Of a stretch of DNA of 9,793 nucleotides, positions 1-6,637 are shown piece by piece (the first letter of the stretch is position 1; every line of letters begins with the position of its first letter). The DNA is taken from the NCBI GenBank assembly GCA_007123785.1, contig SLGL01000467.1, positions 1 through 9,793 of the forward strand, in the 5' to 3' direction. The position numbers and the translations under genes are program-made. Under the pieces are notes generated by a model. That model saw only the letters and a list, made by a program, of their open reading frames with translations, was not told where the DNA came from and searched no databases. Source of the DNA: Balneolaceae bacterium. GTDB taxonomy: Bacteria; Bacteroidota; Rhodothermia; Balneolales; Balneolaceae.

Positions 1-25
1 AACGATATCCTAATTAAAAATTATT

Positions 26-613
26 TTATTCAAATGCTTTAAAGTCGAATGTAGAATCGGCAACAGGAGTCATGGTTTTACCGATTTTCAGTGATACAAT
101 TTTATCAAACTTTTCATTTTTTCGGTCAGGTACAAATAACTCAAGCCTGATAAGCCTTTTTTGATTGTATGGCTGCGGCTGCTCCTGGTAAATAAATACA
201 TAATCAGACCCTCGTGAAGCCGGTTTCTCCACGTAATCATTGATCTGATGCCATGCAATGGTCTGAGAGGGATCGTTGATATTTTTTACAATTCCGTGGT
301 CGGTAATGTACGATTTGGAAGAAAAATAACTGGATACAAACCAGCAAACTCCTATCCAGCTATAGCAGCTTATAATAGTATAGTATTGATCGAACTGATA
401 GTATAATACTACCGAAGCCACAATAGCAGTAAAACCCAGGAAAAGGGTAGAGAATAGCGGGTAGCCTTTCAGTTTACCTGCTTTCCAGCTAATACGGATA
501 TTTCTGAGCCTGAAAGCGTTACCCACAGTATATGCAGCAAGAAAGGTTGCCCCGAGAGTAAAGAGGGCAAGCACCAAAACAAACAAGCTGTAAATGTCAG
601 TTGAAAAACTCAT
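26..613 (-). CDS. Hypothetical three-TM membrane protein with cytosolic C-terminal domain
   Basis: Unknown function. The 195-residue product shows three hydrophobic segments, at about residues 7-30, 52-71 and 79-96. A soluble tail of about 100 residues follows, rich in alternating hydrophobic/polar stretches (SYITDHGIVK at 101-110, TIAWHQINDYVEK at 118-130, RLIRLELFVPD at 153-163). A membrane anchor followed by 'x-x-T-x-x-G-I ... I-x-W-x-x-I' resembles bacterial PH-like or DUF5673-type proteins, but that is only an impression. The ATG sits in an ATGA overlap with the stop codon of the upstream BatA-domain gene, so the two are almost certainly co-transcribed and translationally coupled, which suggests a shared role. 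The stop is TAA, and the 25 bases beyond it are AT-rich and show no terminator before the window edge. The gene is surely real given its coupling and composition; its function is open. Confidence 0.85.
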   Translation of the reverse strand: MSFSTDIYSLFVLVLALFTLGATFLAAYTVGNAFRLRNIRISWKAGKLKGYPLFSTLFLGFTAIVASVVLYYQFDQYYTIISCYSWIGVCWFVSSYFSSKSYITDHGIVKNINDPSQTIAWHQINDYVEKPASRGSDYVFIYQEQPQPYNQKRLIRLELFVPDRKNEKFDKIVSLKIGKTMTPVADSTFDFKAFE

Positions 614-2721
614 CCGATCGTTTCTGCTTTATAGTGTCGTGATATTAATGATTCCAATAGTAATAAAATGATGGCAATGAATACAAACCAAAACCAAATT
701 TCCTGGCCAAAAGATGCCAGCTGCAGCTCATCGAGGAGCTCTGTTTTGTCAGAGCCTACTCTTACAGCATGAACATGGCTGAACATGGCCTCACTGATTT
801 CTTCAAGCTCTGTAGTAGACAACGCAGCAAGCTGTGATTCCATTGCATCCTGGTTTACTGAAAAAAGAATGGTTCTGTTTTCTGTTTCCACAGTCAGCCA
901 GCCGGGTGTCCATTCGGTTGCCGGGTAGGCAATTTCTGTTCCCTGAAAGGTTTGACGCACTTCGGGAACAATCGTTTCATCTTCTTTTTGAAGCGTCACA
1001 GTATCCGATCCTGTTTGTAAAACGGTTTGAAAGTGCCGGCCAAGTGTGTGGGTGTTTAAAACCGCTCCTTCGCCCTGTACAAGATAATCGATGGTTCTGA
1101 AGAAGAGTGGTGCAAAAAACGGTTTGATCGGAAAGTTCGACCAGCCGGGATCACTTCCGATTGCAGAATAAATTATCCGGCCATTGCCAACCCGCGATTC
1201 TATTAATAATGGATTTCCCGTGTTGGTGCTGAGAATTGTAAAATTATTATTGCGGCTCACTTGGTCAATTTCGTAATAGTAAAAAATTTCAGGCACATTT
1301 AGCCGGATCTCCTCATCTTCCGGTTTGTCGAAAATAGCATCCAGCACAGGATGGCCTTCGCTGGGTGTTGCCATTCGGTCAACCGTAGTAAAAGAGCCGT
1401 AACTGCCGGTTACCTGTGAATACTGTCCCGACCCACTGAAGCTCAGCAGCCTGTTGTAGCTGCTGATACTGCCCTCAGCCGCAGGCATCAGCAGGAATCC
1501 CGCTCCTGCTTGTACATGATCTATAACCGACTGTGCCAGGAAGTCGGGAATATCACGTATTCCATCCATAATGACAGCGTCATAATCATAAAGGCCCGAG
1601 ACTTGAAAATCATCCACGTCCTCAAATGTAATACTGAACCGGTCCATCTCTTCCTGGGCAATTTCGAGCATTGGGCGCAGGTAGGAGTTGAAACTGCGGC
1701 CCGAAATGGTTTCACTCAGTACAAGAATGTTACGGGTTTCAGGAAGTTGAACAGCAGCGTAGTAGCGGTTGTCGAAGGAGAGTTCATCACCTTCGAGTAA
1801 AAGTTCTACCGGAATCGATCGGCTTTCGCCTGTAGGAACTTCAAATATAAACTCCCGGCTTTCACCGGCATCCGCATCAAACGATTGCTGCGTGATGAGG
1901 TCGTCATCTACCAAAAAACTGATAAATTTATTAGTTGCGGTTTGAGTGCCAAAGTTTTTAACCAGTGTCCTTAATTGAAGGGTTCCCGTTCCACTTTGTC
2001 CGCCATACTCAAGTTCCACGGATTCAAACCCGATGTTTGAGGTTTCCGCTTCACCCACTTTCATAACCTGAAGGTTTACGTCATCAAAAAGTTCTCCGTT
2101 GCGTTCAGACAGTTCTGTAAACTGCGTCTCCTGTCCATCTGTAATCAGGTAGATGATTTTATTGGGTTCGCGGGCGTCTTTTAGGGTTTGGCTCATGGAG
2201 CGGAGGCGGTCGGCCAGGAAATTGCCGCCATTTACCGTTTCGATATCAGCAACACGACCTTCGGCAGCACGGCGTGAGAGAACGGGAAGGTTCAGAGATT
2301 CTCCGTTAGTTACATTTAAAAGAACGCGATCATCATTTCCGGATATTTCAACCAGTTCCCGCGCCAGATTTACAGCTTGTTCAATGTAGGGGCCGTTACG
2401 GTCTACTCGTTCCATCGTTGGGCTGTTGTCGATCAGAATGCCGATTACTTTTGGTTCTGTACTGCTTGTCCATCCGAAATCAGGCGGCAAAAAGGGCCGC
2501 GATAGTGCCATAACAAGAGCTGCAATGGCCAGACATCGCACCACCAAAAGCAGCCATCGTTTGATTCGTATGCGTTTTAAAGAAGTGGATTTGAGTGAAT
2601 CGAAAAAAGCAAGAGTTGAAAACCGTACTTTTTTTGGTTTTCTGAGATTTAACAGATATATCAACAGGGGCACTGCCACCGTTAACAGTGCAAATAAAAA
2701 TATTGGATTAAGAAAGCTCAT
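610..2721 (-). CDS. BatA-domain, VWA-like and GATase1-like membrane protein
   Basis: The 703-residue protein begins with a BatA (aerotolerance regulator N-terminal) domain. It has TM helix 4-26, a cytosolic basic loop with the typical LRKPKKVRFSTLAFF stretch, and TM helix 56-74. A von Willebrand A-like domain spans about residues 90-225, with MIDAS-like D98-x-S100-x-T102 and TDG at 194-196. The usual middle MIDAS Thr appears replaced by Asn (GGN, 165-167), so metal binding is doubtful. Next come a beta-rich part (about 235-325), a GATase1/ThuA-like alpha/beta domain (about 330-550, RNILVLSE and YDAVIMDG), a beta domain, and a last TM helix 674-693. The bulk should be periplasmic. Family members are common in Bacteroidota, where they accompany Bat/MoxR genes or stand alone; their biochemical role is unknown. 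No moxR or other bat gene is visible here. It is the first gene of a two-gene operon, overlapping the next by ATGA, and divergent from the lipoprotein gene. No Shine-Dalgarno is seen. Confidence 0.9.
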   Translation of the reverse strand: MSFLNPIFLFALLTVAVPLLIYLLNLRKPKKVRFSTLAFFDSLKSTSLKRIRIKRWLLLVVRCLAIAALVMALSRPFLPPDFGWTSSTEPKVIGILIDNSPTMERVDRNGPYIEQAVNLARELVEISGNDDRVLLNVTNGESLNLPVLSRRAAEGRVADIETVNGGNFLADRLRSMSQTLKDAREPNKIIYLITDGQETQFTELSERNGELFDDVNLQVMKVGEAETSNIGFESVELEYGGQSGTGTLQLRTLVKNFGTQTATNKFISFLVDDDLITQQSFDADAGESREFIFEVPTGESRSIPVELLLEGDELSFDNRYYAAVQLPETRNILVLSETISGRSFNSYLRPMLEIAQEEMDRFSITFEDVDDFQVSGLYDYDAVIMDGIRDIPDFLAQSVIDHVQAGAGFLLMPAAEGSISSYNRLLSFSGSGQYSQVTGSYGSFTTVDRMATPSEGHPVLDAIFDKPEDEEIRLNVPEIFYYYEIDQVSRNNNFTILSTNTGNPLLIESRVGNGRIIYSAIGSDPGWSNFPIKPFFAPLFFRTIDYLVQGEGAVLNTHTLGRHFQTVLQTGSDTVTLQKEDETIVPEVRQTFQGTEIAYPATEWTPGWLTVETENRTILFSVNQDAMESQLAALSTTELEEISEAMFSHVHAVRVGSDKTELLDELQLASFGQEIWFWFVFIAIILLLLESLISRHYKAETIG

Positions 2722-2740
2722 TTAACGAAAAGTTTTTACC

Positions 2741-2770
2741 TTGGTGGGTTTACAGGGCGGAACAATTCTG
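2741..2770 (+). promoter_or_regulatory. Weak candidate promoter for the 900-residue lipoprotein gene
   Basis: TTG at 2741-2743 is followed, after 19 bases, by CAATTCTG at 2763-2770. This resembles the Bacteroidota layout TTG-n19-TAnnTTTG with two mismatches in the -7 element. The start site would fall near 2776, 12 bases before the ATG at 2788. The 66-base divergent gap 2722-2787 must also hold the promoter of the BatA gene, for which no good match was found. Weak evidence. Confidence 0.25.
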
Positions 2771-2787
2771 CAGAACCCCATTAAGCT

Positions 2788-5490
2788 ATGGTAATAACCA
2801 ATCCTTCACAAACATATTATCCTGAATCGGTGTTGTTCAAACAAAAAATTTCTGTTGCCACTTCTTTAATTTTAATGTTCATGTTTCTTTTTTCGGGGTG
2901 CGGAAAACCAACGGTTGATCACTGGTCTGAATTTATTCCCGGATCTTCCTTGTATCTGATTGTGCCTGGGGAGAACAATACGCTGAGCCAGATGCTCGAT
3001 GCTCCATACATGCCGATGTTTGATGACATCAGCCCGGCAGCCGTCCAGCTTGTATCGAGCCTCCAGGATGAAACCGAAACTCCCATACAGGTTGAAGCTC
3101 TGCTGCTCTATCCCGATACATCGAATGAATGGCAGCCGGTTTGGATTACCCGAACGGTGGAGGGTTTGAAGGATCAGCTAACTTCACTATATCAGAGGGA
3201 TTTTGAGCAGAACCGTTATGAATTTGAACGATACACAGTTGAAAAGCTGTTTTTCCCTGATCGTGTGATTTTTCTGATCGAAGTCGGGGAGTGGTTCGTT
3301 TTTTCGGAATCAAGCCTGGCGATTGAGAATATTTTAAGAACGGTGAGCGGGATCAGTCAGCCCGTTTCACTCTCCGGCGATCAGATCGCTCCTGGTTCTG
3401 TGATTTTTAACACAAGCAGCCTCGATGTTTGGGTTAAGCAACTTGCGCATGTCTCACTCCGCCCCAATCTGACAGAAATTTTTAAAGGTACAAATCCCGC
3501 TTCATTCCGATTTCATCAGGGCAACGGAGAATGGGAGTGGCAGATGCGTAGTTCCCTGAAGCTGGAAAATGAAAAGTCGAATTTGATTCGGCTGTTCAGT
3601 TCCGTTCCTGAAAGTTTTACTCTGGATCGCTACATTTCCGTGAATGCAGCTGCGTTTGCCCTCTTTCGTTCCGATCCTGTCAGGCTATCGCTTGATGATA
3701 TGTATACTGAACTCGATGCAGACGAATATCTAACGGAAAACGACCGTTATATCCGTGATTTGAGGCAACATCTTGGTCATGAAGTTGGTTTCGTCTCTTT
3801 TGCCGATTCCGGCCCCGACAGCGACAGCGAATATCTCTATTTGCGAACCATTCAAAGCCACAGCGGAGTGATTTCTGTTCTGGACAGACTGGAATCGGAA
3901 GGGCTGGTGACTAAAACTGACAGAACGTATCACGTTACCAGTAAAAAACTTGGAAAGCTGTTTGGTTCTGAGATCAACCCGATGGATAATTTTTACATTA
4001 CGGTGTATGACCAGGTAGTGGCTCTCTCACAGCGAAATGGGCTGGCCGAAAGCGTGGGAGGAGATGCTGAAAGGCGCCGGGTGATGTTTTATGATGATGA
4101 TTATTCCAAAATCAGAAATTCTAACCCGAATTCGCTCAGTTCTATTGTCTATGTAGATGGTCCTCGTTTCAGCCGGTTTATTCAGCCCTGGCTCGACCCT
4201 GTAAACTACTTCGGTTCTTTTTCAGGAAGTTTCGACCAGTTTGTAATCACCACGGAACTGCAAGCCGATGAAGAGTCAATGCAGGTAAACCTAACCAATT
4301 TTGAAAGAGAACACACCGAAAGGCCAAACCGCGAACAATGGGTGTTTCCGTTGGGTGATTCAGATATTACCGGCCCTGCCGTGCTTGCCGATATAACCGG
4401 AAGCGGCCGCAGCGAAGTCGTTTTTTCAACAGATGAGGGTTCTGTTTATGTGTTGGCATCCGATGGTACAGCAATTGTACAAATGCTGACGAATGACGAT
4501 ACACCCATTGGACAGCCGGTGGTTTACGACTGGTATGGAAACAATCAGAATGTAATTATGCAGGCCGCCGGCGATAAAGTGTATGCGTGGAACCAAAACG
4601 GTGATTTGCTGCCCAATTTTCCCGTAGTGCTCAACGAAGAAATCACCACACCATTAACCGTTAAAGATGTGACTGGAAATGGAATGGCTGAAATGATTAT
4701 CGCTACAGCAGACCGTAATGTGCACATCCTGAATGCCAGAGGACAGGCGTTAAGCGGTTGGCCGCAAAGTACAAATTCAGTGGTAAGATCGAGGCCGCTT
4801 ATAGAATCCATCAGAGGGCAGCAGGCTCTTTTTGCATTTGCAGAAAATGCATTGCATGGCTGGAATGTGAACGGGCAACTTCTGAGTAATTATCCGGTGT
4901 TTCTTTCGGCACAGATGCAGGGTTCTCCTGCAAAGTACAACAATCATATCCTCGGATCGGGACTGGATGGCAGTCTCTATTCTATTGGCCCTTCTGCTCT
5001 TTTTGCTGATGCGCTATCTACAACCCACATGTCTGAAACTATTTATGTTCAGTCCTTGCCGGTATCGAACAGTAGTCTTAACTCTACACCGACAGTGCAT
5101 GACGAAATGCTCCGGGGGGATGACGGACTCTACCGGGAGGATTTAATTTTGTTGCAATCTTCCAACGGGTCGGTATTTCTTTATAACACCAATGGAGATC
5201 TCCGTTTTTCAGAATCACTTGGCCAGCCGGGCTCTGCCAGCTTTTCCCCGAAAATTGCTGATATCAATGGTGATGAACGCCGTGATGTAGTTGCACTCGC
5301 AGATTTCGGAAGACTCTATGCCTGGGATCTGCTCAGCGCTGAACGCCATCTCGACTTGCCAACCGCCGGAATGAGGCATCCGCTCATCTCAGACTTTTAT
5401 GGAGACGGCAACCCCGAGATTATTGCACAAACACGTGAAGGTCTGCAATGCTGGACCATCTTTTTTTCGAGAAGGGAAGCAGCGGAGTGA
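2788..5490 (+). CDS. Predicted lipoprotein with C-terminal FG-GAP/PQQ-like beta-propeller
   Basis: The 900-residue product has a hydrophobic stretch (about 21-36) ending in a lipobox-like FSGC with the lipidated Cys at 38, so it is predicted to be membrane-anchored and extracytoplasmic. An N-terminal half (about 40-510) belongs to no family I recognise. The rest (about 515-890) reads as a beta-propeller: blades with D-x-x-G loops at 535 (DITGSG), 627 (DVTGNG), 825 (DINGDE) and 869 (DFYGDG), each followed by a hydrophobic strand, and 'VYVLASDG', 'VHILNARG', 'VFLYNTNG' strand-turn units as in PQQ-like or VCBS/FG-GAP repeats. Such propellers usually mediate binding rather than catalysis. ATG 2788 is the most upstream start after the in-frame TAA at 2782, but it gives a 20-residue n-region. 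GTG 2830 or TTG 2833 would give a signal peptide of ordinary length. It is divergent from the BatA gene and convergent with the nuclease-like gene. Confidence 0.85.
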   Translation: MVITNPSQTYYPESVLFKQKISVATSLILMFMFLFSGCGKPTVDHWSEFIPGSSLYLIVPGENNTLSQMLDAPYMPMFDDISPAAVQLVSSLQDETETPIQVEALLLYPDTSNEWQPVWITRTVEGLKDQLTSLYQRDFEQNRYEFERYTVEKLFFPDRVIFLIEVGEWFVFSESSLAIENILRTVSGISQPVSLSGDQIAPGSVIFNTSSLDVWVKQLAHVSLRPNLTEIFKGTNPASFRFHQGNGEWEWQMRSSLKLENEKSNLIRLFSSVPESFTLDRYISVNAAAFALFRSDPVRLSLDDMYTELDADEYLTENDRYIRDLRQHLGHEVGFVSFADSGPDSDSEYLYLRTIQSHSGVISVLDRLESEGLVTKTDRTYHVTSKKLGKLFGSEINPMDNFYITVYDQVVALSQRNGLAESVGGDAERRRVMFYDDDYSKIRNSNPNSLSSIVYVDGPRFSRFIQPWLDPVNYFGSFSGSFDQFVITTELQADEESMQVNLTNFEREHTERPNREQWVFPLGDSDITGPAVLADITGSGRSEVVFSTDEGSVYVLASDGTAIVQMLTNDDTPIGQPVVYDWYGNNQNVIMQAAGDKVYAWNQNGDLLPNFPVVLNEEITTPLTVKDVTGNGMAEMIIATADRNVHILNARGQALSGWPQSTNSVVRSRPLIESIRGQQALFAFAENALHGWNVNGQLLSNYPVFLSAQMQGSPAKYNNHILGSGLDGSLYSIGPSALFADALSTTHMSETIYVQSLPVSNSSLNSTPTVHDEMLRGDDGLYREDLILLQSSNGSVFLYNTNGDLRFSESLGQPGSASFSPKIADINGDERRDVVALADFGRLYAWDLLSAERHLDLPTAGMRHPLISDFYGDGNPEIIAQTREGLQCWTIFFSRREAAE

Positions 5491-5516
5491 TTAGCCCGCA
5501 TTTCGTTTCACGCCTG

Positions 5517-5537
5517 TCCCGAACAAAGGTGTCGGGA
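5517..5537. repeat. Short inverted repeat in the convergent gap
   Basis: TCCCGA (5517-5522) and TCGGGA (5532-5537) are perfectly complementary arms around a 9-base loop. They lie in the 130-base gap between the convergent lipoprotein and nuclease-like genes. No T-run follows on either strand within a few bases, so this is not a good intrinsic terminator. It may be a weak bidirectional stop, part of a dispersed intergenic repeat, or chance. The rest of the gap (about 5555-5600) is AT-rich without structure. Confidence 0.3.
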
Positions 5538-5620
5538 GGAATCGCTTCGCTCACAAAAAAATAAATAAATCTATCAATTTAATTATTAATGCGAAGGTAA
5601 AATGGCGGCAGAACCGTACT

Positions 5621-6535
5621 TCAATTAAAAAACTTCATCAACAAACCGGGTAGTTTATGAATGGTATCTGCTTCGTACGTTCCAAAATCGTAGTCCAGTA
5701 GTTTTCGGGCATCGGAGGCGATCTCTTTTCCTGCTGTGTAACATCGGGCTGATTGTTTCTTTCCTTCGGCAAGATCATCGAGGTTAACAGTAAGTACGCT
5801 ACGGTTTAAACCATTTTGATTCAAAACAGCTACGAGCCAGGACGGCGATTTTTGATAACCAATGAATGATACCGCCAGCCTTGTATGCTCTTGCATATCA
5901 AAAACACGGTACTCCTGAGACATCGGTACGGACAGGTATGACTGTTTAAATGGCAAATATTGAGTATTCCCGCCCGTTCCGTCAATCCAGAAATCATTCA
6001 GTGCAGATGTAAGCCATTTTTTCAAAATTGTGTCACTTTTTTTTGAACCAAATCCACGATCCGACCAATATCTGAAATCTTTCTGCAGGCCGTTTTCTTT
6101 ATTTTGAAAAGGCAGTTCACTGATTTCGGGTCTGCCATTTTTCAGATGATAACAAAAATCGGTCAATCCGTTTGTTAAAATGATGTATCTGGCCCCGATT
6201 TTGCTGTTGTACCGTGCAGCCTGTTCGGCAGTTGATATATTGAGATTCACTGAGTGGGATTTACACTCTATAAGGATATGCGGTTCTATCTGATCGGTAT
6301 AGAGAAGAAGGTCGGCCCGTAGTTCATGTTCTGCCTGGCGAAGTTTCACCGGTGTTTCAAATCCAATCCGGGTTCGCTTCCAAAGAGTGTCGTGAAGCAG
6401 ATATTCCGTCCATTTTAGGCGTACTCTCTCTTCCGGCCGGTTTTTATACCGCTTTTTTAAGACTGGGTTGAAGAGCCATTTATAGCCCTGGTCTACAAAA
6501 ACTTGCGGAAAGTGGGCAGAAGCAACACTTTTCAT
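5621..6535 (-). CDS. Stand-alone HsdR N-terminal-like (PD-(D/E)xK) nuclease-family protein
   Basis: The 304-residue protein matches the type I restriction enzyme R-subunit N-terminal (HSDR_N_2) fold in its first ~135 residues. It has E36 in an 'EERVRLKW' helix, D75 in 'RADLLLY', the E90-x-K92 pair in 'HILIECKS', and Q105 in the 'EQAARYN' helix, followed by 'ARYIILTNG'. These are the expected PD-(D/E)xK catalytic and supporting residues, so an intact nuclease site is plausible. Residues ~150-304 are an extra C-terminal part I do not recognise. There is no helicase motor, HsdM or HsdS here, so it is not a working type I system. Small HSDR_N proteins are common, chromosomally stable orphans in Bacteroidota, and their role is unclear. 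ATG 6535 is fixed by an in-frame TGA at 6539-6541. The gene lies just downstream of the yidC terminator, so it probably needs its own promoter or read-through. No convincing promoter is seen in the ~25 bases available. Confidence 0.85.
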   Translation of the reverse strand: MKSVASAHFPQVFVDQGYKWLFNPVLKKRYKNRPEERVRLKWTEYLLHDTLWKRTRIGFETPVKLRQAEHELRADLLLYTDQIEPHILIECKSHSVNLNISTAEQAARYNSKIGARYIILTNGLTDFCYHLKNGRPEISELPFQNKENGLQKDFRYWSDRGFGSKKSDTILKKWLTSALNDFWIDGTGGNTQYLPFKQSYLSVPMSQEYRVFDMQEHTRLAVSFIGYQKSPSWLVAVLNQNGLNRSVLTVNLDDLAEGKKQSARCYTAGKEIASDARKLLDYDFGTYEADTIHKLPGLLMKFFN

Positions 6536-6560
6536 GGATCAGAAAAGTAAGGAAGTTGAC

Positions 6561-6597
6561 AAGTAAGAAAAACTGAAGCCGGAAAATTCCGGCTTCA
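6561..6597 (-). terminator. Rho-independent terminator of the rpmH-rnpA-yidC operon
   Basis: On the minus strand an 11-base arm, TGAAGCCGGAA, pairs with its perfect complement across a minimal centre (6574-6597; realistically a 9-base stem TGAAGCCGG with a 6-base loop). GTTTTTCTTACTT follows immediately. A GC-rich stem plus T-run is the classic form, oriented to end transcription coming from yidC 40 bases upstream. The other strand has no T-run after the stem, so it acts in one direction. It ends about 26 bases before the start of the HsdR-like gene. Confidence 0.85.
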
Positions 6598-6637
6598 AAC
6601 GTACAGGCTGATTCTCAGGAATACTGTCCTGTTAAAA

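Noticed and set aside
1510..1800. Plus-strand frame inside the BatA-domain gene
   Set aside because: It is antisense to the conserved GATase-like part, with no family likeness.
5621..6535. Complete type I restriction or defence system
   Set aside because: Only the nuclease-like domain is present; no HsdM, HsdS or helicase motor is encoded in the window.
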